62,654 nt of DNA from Alphaproteobacteria bacterium. GTDB taxonomy: Bacteria > Pseudomonadota > Alphaproteobacteria > Micavibrionales > Micavibrionaceae. Of this stretch, positions 32,596 to 42,332 are shown piece after piece. The stretch is taken from assembly GCA_028282385.1 (NCBI GenBank), contig JANQIB010000092.1, positions 1 through 62,654 on the forward strand, written 5' to 3'. The position numbers and the translations under genes are program-made. How positions within the stretch are numbered: position 1 is the first letter of the stretch; each line of letters begins with the position of its first letter. The notes under the pieces were generated by a model that was given only the letters and a program-made list of their open reading frames with translations, was not told the origin of the DNA and did not search any database.

Positions 32596-34290
32596 TTAAG
32601 CGTTGTGCAGATAGCGTTCTTCCAAGTGTGCTAAAAGTGGTCCGGGTGAGAGCGGCGCGCCGGTAATTTCTTCCATCAGCGCGCCCGGACGGTTCAAACG
32701 CCCGGTTTTGTGGACTTTATGATTGAGCCAGTCCCGCACCGGGATCAGGTTTCCTTCGCTTAAAAGCTCCGGGATATTCTGGATATCCTTGCGCATGACA
32801 GTATAAACCTGCGCGGCAATCATATGGCCAAGCGAATAAGAGGGAAAATAACCGAACTTGCCGACAAACCAGTGCACATCCTGCAGGCAGCCATGCATAT
32901 TATTTTCGGGTGTGACGCCAAGAGCCTCTTCAAGCCCTGCGCTCCAGGCGTCCGGCAGGTCTTTGACTTCCAGCTCCCCGGAAAAGAGTTTGCGTTCAAG
33001 TTCAAAGCGCAGATTAATATGGTAGAAGTAAGTCACTTCATCAGCCGTTTTCCGGTCGGCTGTTTTCTTCACGCGGGTTTTTAACTGGTAAAGATTATCA
33101 GCCGTCATCGAGGGGTCATTAAATTTTTGAAAAAGCCCTTCCACGCGCGGGGCGAGATAGTCAAAAAATTCACGCCGCCGCCCTAAGATCATTTCAATCA
33201 TCAGGGCCTGGCTTTCATGCCAGGCATTGCCCATATCGTAACCGACAGGCTGATACCGCCAGATATCACGCGGCAGGCCCTGCACATAAAGACCATGTCC
33301 GCCTTCATGCAATGTACTTTTCATTGAGATCAAAAAGTTGTTTTGGTTAACCGCTTTGATCACGAGATGGGTATCTTCCGGTGTACCGCCTTCAACCGGG
33401 TTAAAGCCGGTTTCATATAAACCGCCGCGGGAAAAATCAAAGCCGATTGCACGCAAAAGCGTTTTATTGAGCCACATTTGCTGGGTTTCCGGAAACGGTC
33501 CTTTAAGTGGCAACGGCGCTTTTTCTGCGGCCTGTTTCTCTAGGATTTGGGGGAGTATTTCATCGAGTTTTGTGCGTGTCTGGCCAAAAATTTTTTCAAT
33601 ATCCGCGATTCGAAAACCCGGAATATATTCACGCATTAAGGCCTGGTAAGGACTTTCACTTTCATGTTCGTTATCGCGCAGGCATTTGCTTTCGGCAATG
33701 CGGCGCGTCAGGCTGATCATATCTTCCAAAAACGGCCGGGCCGTGTCCCAGTCATTATTTTTCATGACATCGCTATGCACCCGCCGTCCCTCATAGCCAA
33801 GCCGTGCACGGCGTTCAATCAGCTCCGGGTCAACCTGGCAGTGATGGCGGTACATGATTTCCATTTCGCGTAAGTTTGCATGATCCCAATCATCCCAGTC
33901 TTTAGGATTTGATTTTTCATGCGTATGCGCTTCTTCGATAAAGGCGGCGACCTGCGGATTAGCCAGCTCTTCATGTTTGCGCCGGTGTAAAAAACCGATC
34001 TGGCCAAGGCGGCTTTTATAAGCGCCTTTGGGCATTGCGGTTAAAAAATCACGGCCCAGTGTTTCAATCACCGCGTTATAGCGCCCGATATCCCGGAAGA
34101 TCATTTTCAGCATCATATAAGCGCCGGAAGGATGGGCTTCATATTGCTTACTGTCTGCTTCTTCATCTGGTACAAAGGGGGCAGGAAGCTTTAAAAGCTC
34201 TTCCTTTTTACCCATACCCTTAAAAACCCGTTTTAGAGGCGTGAAAAGAAAGTTTCTAAAAAAGCCTGAAATAGTCTGGATGATCTTCAT
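32596..34290 (-). CDS. M32 family metallocarboxypeptidase
   Basis: A roughly 564-residue Thermus-type carboxypeptidase. The zinc motif HEGGHG (STLHEGGHGLYVQGL) is present and further conserved blocks follow (GNAWHESQALMIEM, FGYFPSYSLGHMIAAQ). M32 proteases remove C-terminal residues. The ORF continues upstream to 34476, but a terminator (34362-34393) lies in that stretch, so I place the start at the ATG at 34290 (MKIIQTISGFFRNF); an ATG at 34314 is also possible. The first roughly 50 residues are longer than the usual family start. Confidence 0.9.
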   Translation of the reverse strand: MKIIQTISGFFRNFLFTPLKRVFKGMGKKEELLKLPAPFVPDEEADSKQYEAHPSGAYMMLKMIFRDIGRYNAVIETLGRDFLTAMPKGAYKSRLGQIGFLHRRKHEELANPQVAAFIEEAHTHEKSNPKDWDDWDHANLREMEIMYRHHCQVDPELIERRARLGYEGRRVHSDVMKNNDWDTARPFLEDMISLTRRIAESKCLRDNEHESESPYQALMREYIPGFRIADIEKIFGQTRTKLDEILPQILEKQAAEKAPLPLKGPFPETQQMWLNKTLLRAIGFDFSRGGLYETGFNPVEGGTPEDTHLVIKAVNQNNFLISMKSTLHEGGHGLYVQGLPRDIWRYQPVGYDMGNAWHESQALMIEMILGRRREFFDYLAPRVEGLFQKFNDPSMTADNLYQLKTRVKKTADRKTADEVTYFYHINLRFELERKLFSGELEVKDLPDAWSAGLEEALGVTPENNMHGCLQDVHWFVGKFGYFPSYSLGHMIAAQVYTVMRKDIQNIPELLSEGNLIPVRDWLNHKVHKTGRLNRPGALMEEITGAPLSPGPLLAHLEERYLHNA

Positions 34291-34361
34291 GCCGGTCTTG
34301 TCCTCAATCCTCATTAAGCCATAAATTCGAGTGGCTGGCCATGATCGATGAGAAAAAAGAC

Positions 34362-34393
34362 AAAAAAATGACCCACCGGAAGGGCGGGTCATT
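34362..34393 (-). terminator. Rho-independent terminator of the histone-like gene
   Basis: On the minus strand, ATGACCCGCC and GGTGGGTCAT form a stem followed by a run of T (TTTTTTTG). It comes directly after the Lys/Ala-rich gene and before the M32 gene. Confidence 0.85.
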
Positions 34394-34417
34394 TTAATTC
34401 GTATCAGCGTGAAAGAG

Positions 34418-35083
34418 TTATCTCTTCTTTCTGGCTGTTGTTTTTCTCTTCTTAGCTGCCGGTTTTTTCTTGGCAACCTTACGCTTTACAGCAGTTCTTT
34501 TCGCAGCTGTCTTTCTCTTAGGAGCTGCTTTTTTCTTTGCTGCAGGCTTTCTTTTCTTCGCAGCCGGCTTTTTCTTGGCAGCTGTCTTTCTCTTAGGCGC
34601 TGCTTTTTTCTTAGCCGTTTTTCTTACAGCTTTTTTAGCTGTTTTTCTCTTCGCTGCCGGCTTTTTCTTAGCAGCTGTTTTTCTCTTAGGAGCTGCCTTC
34701 TTCTTAGCCGTTTTCTTTTTAGCCGTCTTTTTTACAGCTTTTTTAGCTGTTTTTTTCTTGGCGGCCGGCTTTTTCTTGGCAGCTGTCTTTCTCTTAGGTG
34801 CTGCTTTTTTCTTAGCCGTCTTTCTTACAGCTTTTTTAGCTGTTTTCTTTTTAGCTGCCGGTTTCTTCTTGGCAGCTGTTTTTCTTTTTACAGTTTTCTT
34901 AGCAGCTTTACGTGCAGCGGCAGCTTTTTTGGTTGCCTTTGCACCTGCTTTTTTCTTCGCAGCTGGTTTTTTCTTCTTTGCTGCTTTTTTAACAACAGCC
35001 GTTGCCATTTTAGCAACTGGCTTTTTCTTCTTCTTGGTGGTTGCCTTTTTGGCAGCCGGTTTTTTCTTCTTAGCTGTAGCCAT
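34418..35083 (-). CDS. Histone H1-like Lys/Ala-rich DNA-binding protein
   Basis: A 221-residue protein composed almost entirely of Lys, Ala, Arg, Thr and Pro (for example KAVRKTAKKKAAPKRKTAA), like eukaryotic H1 tails, chlamydial HctB or the C-terminal tail of AlgP. It probably binds DNA through charge. The DNA shows tandem imperfect repeats of about 93 and 107 bases (boundaries near 34627, 34734 and 34827), so copy number may vary between strains. Two full-length ORFs exist on the opposite strand only because of this composition. GGAG lies seven bases before the ATG. Its own terminator follows. Confidence 0.85.
   Translation of the reverse strand: MATAKKKKPAAKKATTKKKKKPVAKMATAVVKKAAKKKKPAAKKKAGAKATKKAAAARKAAKKTVKRKTAAKKKPAAKKKTAKKAVRKTAKKKAAPKRKTAAKKKPAAKKKTAKKAVKKTAKKKTAKKKAAPKRKTAAKKKPAAKRKTAKKAVRKTAKKKAAPKRKTAAKKKPAAKKRKPAAKKKAAPKRKTAAKRTAVKRKVAKKKPAAKKRKTTARKKR
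34500..34880. repeat. Imperfect tandem repeat inside the histone-like gene
   Basis: The marker ACAGCTTTTTTAGCTGTTTT recurs near 34627, 34734 and 34827. Units are therefore about 107 and 93 bases, each encoding a KKTAKKKAAPKRKTAAKKKP-type block. The change in unit length is a multiple of three or close to it, so reading frame is kept. Confidence 0.7.
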
Positions 35084-35308
35084 TTTTCTACTCCATCTCC
35101 TAGGTTATTTGGACTGAAAAAATTTGTCGGTTCGATTTAAACAAACAAAAGTTAAGAAAAGGTTGGAAAGTAAGTAATACACAGAATCAGAGTATATACG
35201 AAAAATCGTTTTAGAAAAACACTTTCTTCCATAATTTATTCGTAAAAGTTAACAGTCTTTTTAAGACGTTTTTTAAATCAAATTTGCTTTGATTTATTAT
35301 TCGTTTTC

Positions 35309-36145
35309 TTAAATGAGATTTGATTTTTCAGGTGTCATCAGAAAACTATCTTCCCACAGACATTCATAAAGTTCGTTCGCCATGCGGTGAAGTCGTCCGT
35401 TATCGGTGATGACTTCCCAGCAATCAGAATTTTCAATCAACATATTGTCAAAGACTGTCTTGATATTAAAAAGGACAGGTTGCTGGTTGCCGTGATAGTC
35501 AATTGAAGGTCCAAGTGTTTTATAGGCAATGCCCATTTCTCTAAAACCTGAAAGCTGCGCTGATTCAAACATGGCGGCGACATTCATCAAATTGTTTTGC
35601 AGCGCATCTTCAAATAAAGCGGCAAACAGGCCAAGCGGCGCGTACGGAATTTTCCGGCGGACATAAACAACCTGTCCCCTTTCCCCGGCCGTTGATATGC
35701 CTGGCGGATAATAGGCCGGTAAAAGGCTTCCGTCTTTTTCCCGGCGGCGAAAATGGGATGACATGCATAGCCGGGACATCTGACAGATCTGAGAGGCAAT
35801 AGAGCGTTCGTGGAGAATGGAATGCGGCGAGATTTCCTGCATCGGAAAACTTTTGCCGATGGTTTCTCTTTCCGGCAGGATCAGGCGCGCCGTGCCGACA
35901 ATCGTTTCACTCGGCCTGTGAAGGAGCATATAATGCAGGGCCTGCTCATCATAGGAATCAAATTCAAGCCGGTCCAGGTCACTGCTTTCAAAGTTGTTTT
36001 CCACGCAATAAACATCATAGCGCAGCCGAAATGCCATTTCGCGCAGTTCATCCGTGTTGGCGCGGAGGACTTTAAATGTGTTTTGATAGTTTGGGTAAAA
36101 AGCACCCGCATTAAAAGCCTCGCGGCCTGTCTTTTTTTCTGACAT
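35309..36145 (-). CDS. PEP-CTERM/exosortase-associated or FeeM-like acyltransferase
   Basis: A 278-residue protein that starts with a GNAT-like block (RANTDELREMAFRLRYDVYCVENNFE) and has YYGI-type and IGTARLILPE segments. This resembles the N-acyl amino-acid synthase FeeM and the PEP-CTERM system-associated acyltransferase. No PEP-CTERM target or exosortase is visible in the window, so the substrate is unknown. AAAGG lies six bases before the ATG at 36145. It shares a strand with the histone-like gene but has its own intergenic space. Confidence 0.72.
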   Translation of the reverse strand: MSEKKTGREAFNAGAFYPNYQNTFKVLRANTDELREMAFRLRYDVYCVENNFESSDLDRLEFDSYDEQALHYMLLHRPSETIVGTARLILPERETIGKSFPMQEISPHSILHERSIASQICQMSRLCMSSHFRRREKDGSLLPAYYPPGISTAGERGQVVYVRRKIPYAPLGLFAALFEDALQNNLMNVAAMFESAQLSGFREMGIAYKTLGPSIDYHGNQQPVLFNIKTVFDNMLIENSDCWEVITDNGRLHRMANELYECLWEDSFLMTPEKSNLI

Positions 36146-36331
36146 GAAAAACCTTTCCGTTCTTGTAAATGCAGGCCGTTTTGAGGCACGGCTCTTTTTA
36201 TGGACTTAAAAGAGGTCTGTTCTTTTATTTTATGCTGTCCCTCATTAACAGGGCTTAAAGTTTCGATAAAATTTAGATGGAAATTGTAGTAATATTCTTG
36301 CCGGTAGAGACAAAGAGAAAGGATTAAAGAC

Positions 36332-36574
36332 ATGACAATCGAACAACTGACCTCTTTTTTCGGCTGGCTCACGCTTTTGAATATCGGCCTGTTTGCTCTT
36401 ATGGCGCTTATTATTGTGAGCTGTAAGGCAAAAATCGCAAAATTACACAGCAAGATGTTCGGATTAAAAGAAGCCGAGCTTTATTCCCTCTATTTCCAGT
36501 ATATGGGCCGGTACAAAATTTTAATTCTTGCTTTTAACCTGATGCCGTATTTGGCGCTGCGGGTTATCGGTTAA
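36332..36574 (+). CDS. DUF6868-like small membrane protein
   Basis: An 80-residue protein with two hydrophobic segments (TLLNIGLFALMALIIVSC and ILILAFNLMPYLALRVIG). The start MTIEQLTSFFGWLTLLNIG and the ending FNLMPYLALRVIG fit the DUF6868 family. AAAGGA lies nine bases before the ATG. The stop overlaps the convergent acyltransferase gene by 11 bases. Function unknown. Confidence 0.72.
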   Translation: MTIEQLTSFFGWLTLLNIGLFALMALIIVSCKAKIAKLHSKMFGLKEAELYSLYFQYMGRYKILILAFNLMPYLALRVIG

Positions 36575-38525
36575 TGAGATCGAACCGGGCCCCGAACCTT
36601 TTTTCGCCTTCCGCGCTTAAATGACTGCCGTCTGACCAGTAAATTTCGCTGCAGTTCATAAAATCTTCCGGAAAGCTATAGGCGAATGCCTTATTTTGGG
36701 ACAGGTAAAAAACATTTTCTAACGTTTTTACTTTGTCTTCCAGATAAATATCGATGGCATCGTACGTTTCCTGAAATCCGGCGCGTGGGGTAAAATCATA
36801 ATTGCAGCCATGATCCAGTATGTCGGTTTCTTTAATGCCGATATTAAGACGCGGTCCGAACCATAAAACCCGGTTATATTTTCCAAGCCGGGCCAGATAC
36901 TCTGAAATCGGCTGGATAAATTCTTCCATATAAGGCGTCTCTTCCGCTTTATCCGGGTTTTTTGCGTAGGCCCGGACATCTTTCTGACGCTGTAAAAGAT
37001 ACTGCCCGGACTGCTCAAAAATAACTTCTGAGAAGATTGCCGGGTTTTCCTGAATCAAAGACAGAAAAAGCGAATACGCACAGCGATGCTCTTCTGTTGT
37101 ACCGAGCTGGCAGCCTCCCTTAGTCAGACCAAAAAGGAATTTTTTATTATCACGCGAGACAATAGCCCCGTACAGGTCAATTGCATGAGAATCGCCAATC
37201 ACAGCAATGCCCGGCCCGTGTTCCTGTGCGCAGGCGAGAATCCGTTCTTTCGTTTGCTGTGAAAGCTCCGGTTTATTAAAGCGGCAGGCGCCGTCATCGT
37301 AAAATCCCCATCTCTCTTCACCTGCACCGTAATTATCAAATCTCGGATCACGTTTTATAAGAAGATATGTTGTTTGTGTGATTTCATTGTGACGGGCGAG
37401 CCATACCTTTTCAAATCCCTGTGTCATATACCCGGCTGCGCCAAGCGCGGTAAAAAAGACTATTCCCGCGGCGGAAGCTGTAAAAATAAAGCGCCGGGTA
37501 AAATGATTTTTCCGGCGGACAGGCTGTTCGATCCAGCGCCAGCTAAAATAAGACAGGATAAAGGTTAATGCGCAAAGCGCCGCGAGGATAACCGGTGAGA
37601 TCATCCCGTTCGCCTGGTATTTGGCAAAAGCAAGAAGCGGTTGATGCCAGAGATAGGCGCTGTAAGATATGAGGCCGATAAGGACAATGGGCTGAAAACT
37701 TAACAGCCGCGCAGGGATTGTTCCTTCTTTGGCAAAGAGGATAATCAATACGGTGCCAAGGGTCGGCAGGAGCAGCGGCAATCCGGGCGTCAGCGTATTT
37801 TCATCAAACAGAATAATGCCCGCAGCAATCATCACAAGGCCAAGCAGGCCGAGAATAGTGTTCGTCTTTTGTGAAAATTGTTTTACCTGCCCCCGGGACA
37901 GATAAAAAGCAGCAAAGATGCCAAGCAGTAACTCCCAGCAGCGTGTGGGCAATAAAAAGAAAACGCCGGAGGAGTGATTGAGCGCACCGAGATGGGCGGC
38001 TGTTAAGCTGAGCACAAAAAGGGCGGCCAGCATGAACAGGATTTTTTTACGGCCCAATCTCCACGCGGCGATGAGAAAGAGCGGGTAGAGAATATAATAT
38101 TGTTCTTCGACCCCAAGACTCCAGGTATGAAGTAAAGGCTTTAGCTCCGCGAGACCGTCAAAATATCCGCTATGTCGCCAGAAAAAGACATTCGACAAGA
38201 AAGTGGCCGCGGCGGCCATGCTGGCTGAAAACTCTTTCATGTCTACAGGCCGTAGAATGAAGAATGCAGCGATAAAACTTAAAAAGAGAATGAGAAAAAG
38301 CGCCGGTAAAATGCGCCGGGCGCGGCGTTCGTAAAACCTGGCCAGGGTAAATGTGCCGGCCTGCATTTCAGACAGGATGATTGAGGTAATCAGATAGCCG
38401 CTAATGACAAAGAAAATATCAACGCCGACAAACCCGCCGGAAAAAAACGGCAACCCGGCATGGAAAAAAATCACCGGCACCACGGCCAGGGCGCGCAAAC
38501 CATCAATTTCCGGGCGGTACTTCAT
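36564..38525 (-). CDS. OafA-type O-acyltransferase with C-terminal SGNH domain
   Basis: A 653-residue protein. The N-terminal part is an acyltransferase-3 domain with about ten membrane helices (EIDGLRALAVVPVIFFHAG, FFVISGYLITSIIL, SLGVEEQYYILYPLFL). The C-terminal part is a periplasmic SGNH domain (IAVIGDSHAIDLYGAI, then DGSHLSAEGEK). This pairing occurs in O-antigen or peptidoglycan acetylation. The target here is unknown. It ends directly before the DUF3147 gene. Confidence 0.9.
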   Translation of the reverse strand: MKYRPEIDGLRALAVVPVIFFHAGLPFFSGGFVGVDIFFVISGYLITSIILSEMQAGTFTLARFYERRARRILPALFLILFLSFIAAFFILRPVDMKEFSASMAAAATFLSNVFFWRHSGYFDGLAELKPLLHTWSLGVEEQYYILYPLFLIAAWRLGRKKILFMLAALFVLSLTAAHLGALNHSSGVFFLLPTRCWELLLGIFAAFYLSRGQVKQFSQKTNTILGLLGLVMIAAGIILFDENTLTPGLPLLLPTLGTVLIILFAKEGTIPARLLSFQPIVLIGLISYSAYLWHQPLLAFAKYQANGMISPVILAALCALTFILSYFSWRWIEQPVRRKNHFTRRFIFTASAAGIVFFTALGAAGYMTQGFEKVWLARHNEITQTTYLLIKRDPRFDNYGAGEERWGFYDDGACRFNKPELSQQTKERILACAQEHGPGIAVIGDSHAIDLYGAIVSRDNKKFLFGLTKGGCQLGTTEEHRCAYSLFLSLIQENPAIFSEVIFEQSGQYLLQRQKDVRAYAKNPDKAEETPYMEEFIQPISEYLARLGKYNRVLWFGPRLNIGIKETDILDHGCNYDFTPRAGFQETYDAIDIYLEDKVKTLENVFYLSQNKAFAYSFPEDFMNCSEIYWSDGSHLSAEGEKRFGARFDLINR

Positions 38526-38876
38526 TTAAAAATCAATACCAAAACGTTTGAGCATCCAGATCATGATAAAATATAAAGCGACGGTCAAAAGACAGGACAG
38601 GGCCAAAGACCAGTAAAAATGGATGTTTGCGCGCAAAAGCGCCGGGAGAACGAGAAACATCGGCAGGGAGGGTAAAACCAGCCAGAAAGTCGCCTCGGCG
38701 TGATCGGCAATACGGTCCGCATCGCGGGTATCATTCCACAGCCAGATCATGCCCAGAACCGAAATAATCGGCAGGGAGGCGACTAAAGCGCCAAGGGCCG
38801 GGCTGCGCTTTGCCGTTTCCGACACCGCGGAGACAATAATCCCTGAAAGAATGGCTTTAATCGCTGCATACCACAT
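38526..38876 (-). CDS. DUF3147 family membrane protein
   Basis: A 116-residue protein with four hydrophobic segments and the family start AAIKAILSGIIVSAVSETAKR followed by GALVASLPIISVLGM. The biological role is unknown. Its stop abuts the OafA-type start (the coordinates touch at 38525/38526), so the two are probably cotranscribed. Confidence 0.83.
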   Translation of the reverse strand: MWYAAIKAILSGIIVSAVSETAKRSPALGALVASLPIISVLGMIWLWNDTRDADRIADHAEATFWLVLPSLPMFLVLPALLRANIHFYWSLALSCLLTVALYFIMIWMLKRFGIDF

Positions 38877-38962
38877 GATGCCCTGCTCCCGTTTGGGTGG
38901 TTTATTATCTTCAGGATGATCTCATAACATCACCCGTCCTCAAAGGATCAATTTTTTGAAGC

Positions 38963-39340
38963 TTATGATGTGCCGAGTTCCTGTGCGATATGCAGGCAGA
39001 CGCCGTGCGGATCAAGCACGGAAAATTCCATCTCATGCCACGGCTTTTCGGAGAGCGCACCGTTCGGATGGACGATCCCGGCCTCCTGCGCGCGTTTATA
39101 ATGGTCTTCGATGTCGGTGACATAGATGCGGCAGACAGTCTGGGCGCAAATGCTTTTATCCGGAACGGTGATGAAATGAATATGGACATCCCCTTTCTGC
39201 ACGCCGCCATAAGGGGGCGGCCTGCTCTCATCTTCCTGCCAGATGAAATTCAGATCAAAGTCGAGCTTTTCGACAAAGAAGTCGCAGGAGGCTTTAATGT
39301 CCAGAGAGGGCAAAACAGGAATGGCGGAGTCGTAGGTCAT
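38963..39340 (-). CDS. VOC/glyoxalase family protein (bleomycin-resistance-like)
   Basis: A 125-residue protein with a single vicinal oxygen chelate fold (SLDIKASCDFFVEKLDFDLNF, VQKGDVHIHFITV, EMEFSVLDPHGVCLHIAQ). Such proteins bind drugs such as bleomycin or act as dioxygenases or isomerases; the substrate cannot be told here. Confidence 0.85.
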   Translation of the reverse strand: MTYDSAIPVLPSLDIKASCDFFVEKLDFDLNFIWQEDESRPPPYGGVQKGDVHIHFITVPDKSICAQTVCRIYVTDIEDHYKRAQEAGIVHPNGALSEKPWHEMEFSVLDPHGVCLHIAQELGTS

Positions 39341-39349
39341 AAGAATTTT

Positions 39350-40078
39350 TTACCAACAAGTGATTAGTTTTTTTAGAAATGTAAAAATTTTTTTCTTTAA
39401 GTTTAATGACTTGGGGTCATATTTTACATCAGACCAAGAGTTTTTCAGAGTTGGGCTTAAAACCTTATATTTTTCTCCGAGCTTTATGCTTTTGATGATT
39501 ACAAAGGGCTGGAACTCGATTTTTGAAAAGTTTATTAGCTCCTCCTGAGCTTTTTCCAGCATAGCTAGAGAAAAATCTATCTGGTCATTAAGTGTTTTGT
39601 TTACCTGTATTAACATAGATAAGTTCTGAAAGTTAAACTCATCTCTATTTCTTAAAATCTCTTCATTACAAGTAAGAATCACATGATTAACATCGTAGTC
39701 TGCCTCTATAGCAGCTTTAACGAGCAAGAATATATTTGGATCAAAGTCATTTAAAAAAGCCAACTTTTCTAAATCAATCAATGAGCTTGTGTGTGAAGAA
39801 TTTACTATTGTTTTAGATATTTCCTTAACTTGTATACCTACATTTTCTTCAGGACTATTAATTTTTCCTTCTATCTCAGAAATTTCCTTGGCTCTAGGGG
39901 CGGATATATCAGATTTAAAGCTATACAATCTGCCAATTTGACTCGTGATATAAGCTATTGTGAAGGATAAAAATTTTCCTTCTGCCGATTTTTTTTGAAA
40001 TAAAAATAAAATCAAAGCGAAAAAGAACGCTAACATAGCCCCAATAAAAGTAGCGATTATGTCAGCTAGGAACTCCAC
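39350..40078 (-). CDS. Hypothetical membrane-anchored protein, AT-rich
   Basis: A roughly 242-residue protein with one hydrophobic segment near the start (ATFIGAMLAFFFALILFLF) and a long, mostly hydrophilic rest (AKEISEIEGKINS). It is much more AT-rich than guaA. The ORF continues upstream over the guaA 3' end, so the start is uncertain. A GTG at 40078 with GGGAG upstream lies just past the guaA stop and would allow coupling. Family not recognised; probably a recently acquired accessory gene. Confidence 0.5.
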   Translation of the reverse strand: MEFLADIIATFIGAMLAFFFALILFLFQKKSAEGKFLSFTIAYITSQIGRLYSFKSDISAPRAKEISEIEGKINSPEENVGIQVKEISKTIVNSSHTSSLIDLEKLAFLNDFDPNIFLLVKAAIEADYDVNHVILTCNEEILRNRDEFNFQNLSMLIQVNKTLNDQIDFSLAMLEKAQEELINFSKIEFQPFVIIKSIKLGEKYKVLSPTLKNSWSDVKYDPKSLNLKKKIFTFLKKLITCW

Positions 40079-40085
40079 AGGATAA

Positions 40086-41681
40086 TCACTCCCACTCAAT
40101 CGTCCCCGGTGGTTTGGAGGTGATGTCATAGGTGACACGGTTGATGCCGCGCACTTCATTGATGATGCGCGTGGAGACGCGGCCCAGGAATTCATGATCG
40201 AAATGATAGTAGTCCGCGGTCATGCCGTCAGTGGAAGTCACAGCGCGCAGCGCGCAGACATAATCATAGGTACGATCATCGCCCATGACGCCGACCGTTT
40301 TGACAGGCAGCAGCACAGCAAAGGCCTGCCAGATGGCATCATAGAGCCCAGCATTTTTAATTTCCTCGATATAAATCGTATCGGCCTTGCGCAGGATTTC
40401 GATTTTTTCACGCGTAATCTCGCCCGGAATGCGGATCGCAAGTCCCGGCCCCGGGAAGGGATGACGGCGGATGAAATCTTCGGGCATGCCAAGCTCACGG
40501 CCCAGGGCGCGCACTTCGTCTTTGAACAGTTCGCGCATCGGCTCAACGAGTTTAAGATTCATTTTTTCCGGCAGGCCGCCGACATTGTGGTGTGATTTAA
40601 TCGTTACGCTTGGCCCGCCCGTGAAAGAGACAGACTCGATGACATCCGGATAAAGGGTCCCTTGGGCCAGGAACTCGGCATCGCCGACTTCTTTCGCGCA
40701 TTTATCAAACACATCGATAAAGAGCTTGCCGATAATTTTACGTTTTGTTTCGGGGTCGGTCACACCTTCCAGCTCGCCCAGGAACAGATCTTCTGCTTCT
40801 TCATGAATGAGCGGAATATTATAATGCTCCCGGAAGAGCTGTACGACCTGATCGCTTTCGCCGGCGCGCATCAGGCCGGTATCGACATAAATGCAGGTCA
40901 GCTGATCGCCAATGGCTTCATGCAGCAGGATTGCGGTGACAGAGCTGTCGACGCCGCCGGACAGGCCACAAATGACCTTGCCTTTGCCAACCTGCGCGCG
41001 GATTTTCTCGATTTGCTCTTCGCGGAAGGCTTTCATCGTCCAGTCACCCTTACAGCCGCAAATATTATGGGTGAAGTTGCGGTAAAGCTCCCGCCCGTGC
41101 GGTGTATGCACAACTTCCGGGTGGAACTGGACGCCGTAAAATTGCTTTTCTTCATTGGCGATCATCGCATAGGGCGCGCCGTCCGATTTGCCGATCACAT
41201 GGAAATCAGCGGGTAAATGGGCAACATGATCGCCATGGCTCATCCAGACCTGCTCATGTGCGCCTTTGGCCCATGGGCCCGACAGGAGCGGACTTTGATC
41301 GTCCAGTACGTCTACGTACGCGCGGCCAAATTCACGGCTATCGCCGGCTTCAACAATACCGCCAAGCTGCTGAACCATGGTTTGCTGGCCATAACAAATG
41401 CCAAGTAAGGGAATGCCCATCTCATAGATAAAGTCCGGGGCGTGGGGGCTGTCTTTATCAAGGACGCTGCACGGGCCACCGGAAAGAATAATACCACGCG
41501 GGTGAAAGGCTTCAACACGGGCGCGGGAGGCGTCATTAAACGGCCAGATCTCACAGTAGACGCCGCTTTCCCGCAGCCGGCGGGCAATGAGCTGGGTGAC
41601 TTGCGAGCCGAAATCCAAAATCAGGATATGGTCGTGCGTTTCCTTGGGACGGGGAATAAAATCTGTCGCTGTATTTGTCAT
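40086..41681 (-). CDS. guaA: GMP synthase (glutamine-hydrolysing)
   Basis: A 531-residue enzyme that aminates XMP to GMP. The class I glutaminase domain has the nucleophile Cys in [12 protein letters not shown] and the downstream VQFHPEV. The ATP pyrophosphatase domain has the PP-loop [12 protein letters not shown], and the dimerisation domain ends normally. The gene follows guaB and rsmB on the same strand, a common alphaproteobacterial arrangement. Confidence 0.97.
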   Translation of the reverse strand: MTNTATDFIPRPKETHDHILILDFGSQVTQLIARRLRESGVYCEIWPFNDASRARVEAFHPRGIILSGGPCSVLDKDSPHAPDFIYEMGIPLLGICYGQQTMVQQLGGIVEAGDSREFGRAYVDVLDDQSPLLSGPWAKGAHEQVWMSHGDHVAHLPADFHVIGKSDGAPYAMIANEEKQFYGVQFHPEVVHTPHGRELYRNFTHNICGCKGDWTMKAFREEQIEKIRAQVGKGKVICGLSGGVDSSVTAILLHEAIGDQLTCIYVDTGLMRAGESDQVVQLFREHYNIPLIHEEAEDLFLGELEGVTDPETKRKIIGKLFIDVFDKCAKEVGDAEFLAQGTLYPDVIESVSFTGGPSVTIKSHHNVGGLPEKMNLKLVEPMRELFKDEVRALGRELGMPEDFIRRHPFPGPGLAIRIPGEITREKIEILRKADTIYIEEIKNAGLYDAIWQAFAVLLPVKTVGVMGDDRTYDYVCALRAVTSTDGMTADYYHFDHEFLGRVSTRIINEVRGINRVTYDITSKPPGTIEWE

Positions 41682-41739
41682 GGTTTTATTTAAAACAGCC
41701 CTGCGTTGATTGCAATTTTAAAATAAAAGCCCATTTGTT

Positions 41740-41769
41740 AAAAAGCCCGCTCTCTGGCGGGCTTTTTTT
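41740..41769 (-). terminator. Rho-independent terminator after the MarR gene
   Basis: AAAAAGCCCGC and GCGGGCTTTTTTT form an 11-bp stem with a six-base loop. The A/T flanks make it bidirectional. The marR stop overlaps its T-run. Confidence 0.87.
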
Positions 41770-42103
41770 AAATTTTCTTTTTGAGCGCGTCGATCAGTTT
41801 TTTGCCTTTGGCGCTAAGGAAAAGTTCCTTGCGGCGTTTATCATCCCTGGCATGTTTGACCAGGACAAGCCCGTAAGGTTTTCCCATCCGCCGTGCATTG
41901 GACAGCGCCCCGATCGTCCGGGACATCACAGACATAGAAATCCCGGTCCGTTCGGCGACATCCTTTAGGGCGCAGCCTTCATTTTGCGCAATATCAATGA
42001 ACACAAGCGCCCAAGAGATTGGAAAGTCCGGATCAATTTTTGTCAGCTCTTCCAGGAGTTTCGTCAGTTTCTGAAGTTTTACATTTGCTTTCTTTGTCAT
42101 CAT
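41768..42103 (-). CDS. MarR-family transcriptional regulator
   Basis: A 111-residue winged-helix protein with CALKDVAERTGISMSVMSRTIGAL as the recognition region and a basic wing (VKHARDDKRRKELFLSAKGKKLIDAL). AAGGCAGTG precedes the ATG at 42103. It may act on the neighbouring small genes but no target is clear. Confidence 0.82.
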   Translation of the reverse strand: MMTKKANVKLQKLTKLLEELTKIDPDFPISWALVFIDIAQNEGCALKDVAERTGISMSVMSRTIGALSNARRMGKPYGLVLVKHARDDKRRKELFLSAKGKKLIDALKKKI

Positions 42104-42296
42104 TCACTGCCTTAATTTTTTTCGCCCGCCTTAACGGTGACCATTTCTCTGATGTGTAAATTACCTGCGTATATGGCACATCTAAAATAGTTTCGCAACG
42201 GTAACTTGTTTTTTTATACAATGGTACAAAACCAAACTCTTTATTTAGTTCAATTGAAAGACCACGATTTGTTCCAAGCCTGAAATAAAATATCAT
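42033..42296 (-). CDS. Doubtful small ORF overlapping the MarR gene
   Basis: About 87 residues from an ATG at 42296 preceded by GGGGA at good spacing. The start MIFYFRLGTNRGLSIELNKE looks plausible but there is no family match and it overlaps the MarR start by 71 bases. It could be real, a leader, or chance. Confidence 0.3.
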   Translation of the reverse strand: MIFYFRLGTNRGLSIELNKEFGFVPLYKKTSYRCETILDVPYTQVIYTSEKWSPLRRAKKIKAVNDDKESKCKTSETDETPGRADKN

Positions 42297-42332
42297 AATA
42301 TCATCCCCACATTTCAAAGTTATTTTTCAGAT

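Noticed and set aside
34409..35140. Long plus-strand ORFs rich in Phe, Ser, Cys and Leu over the histone-like gene
   Set aside because: They arise from the AAA/GCT-rich composition of the minus-strand gene, whose start, ribosome binding site and terminator are clear.
35249..35264. TTAA...TTAA pair upstream of the histone-like gene
   Set aside because: Spacing is eight bases and not seven, so it does not meet the CtrA consensus.
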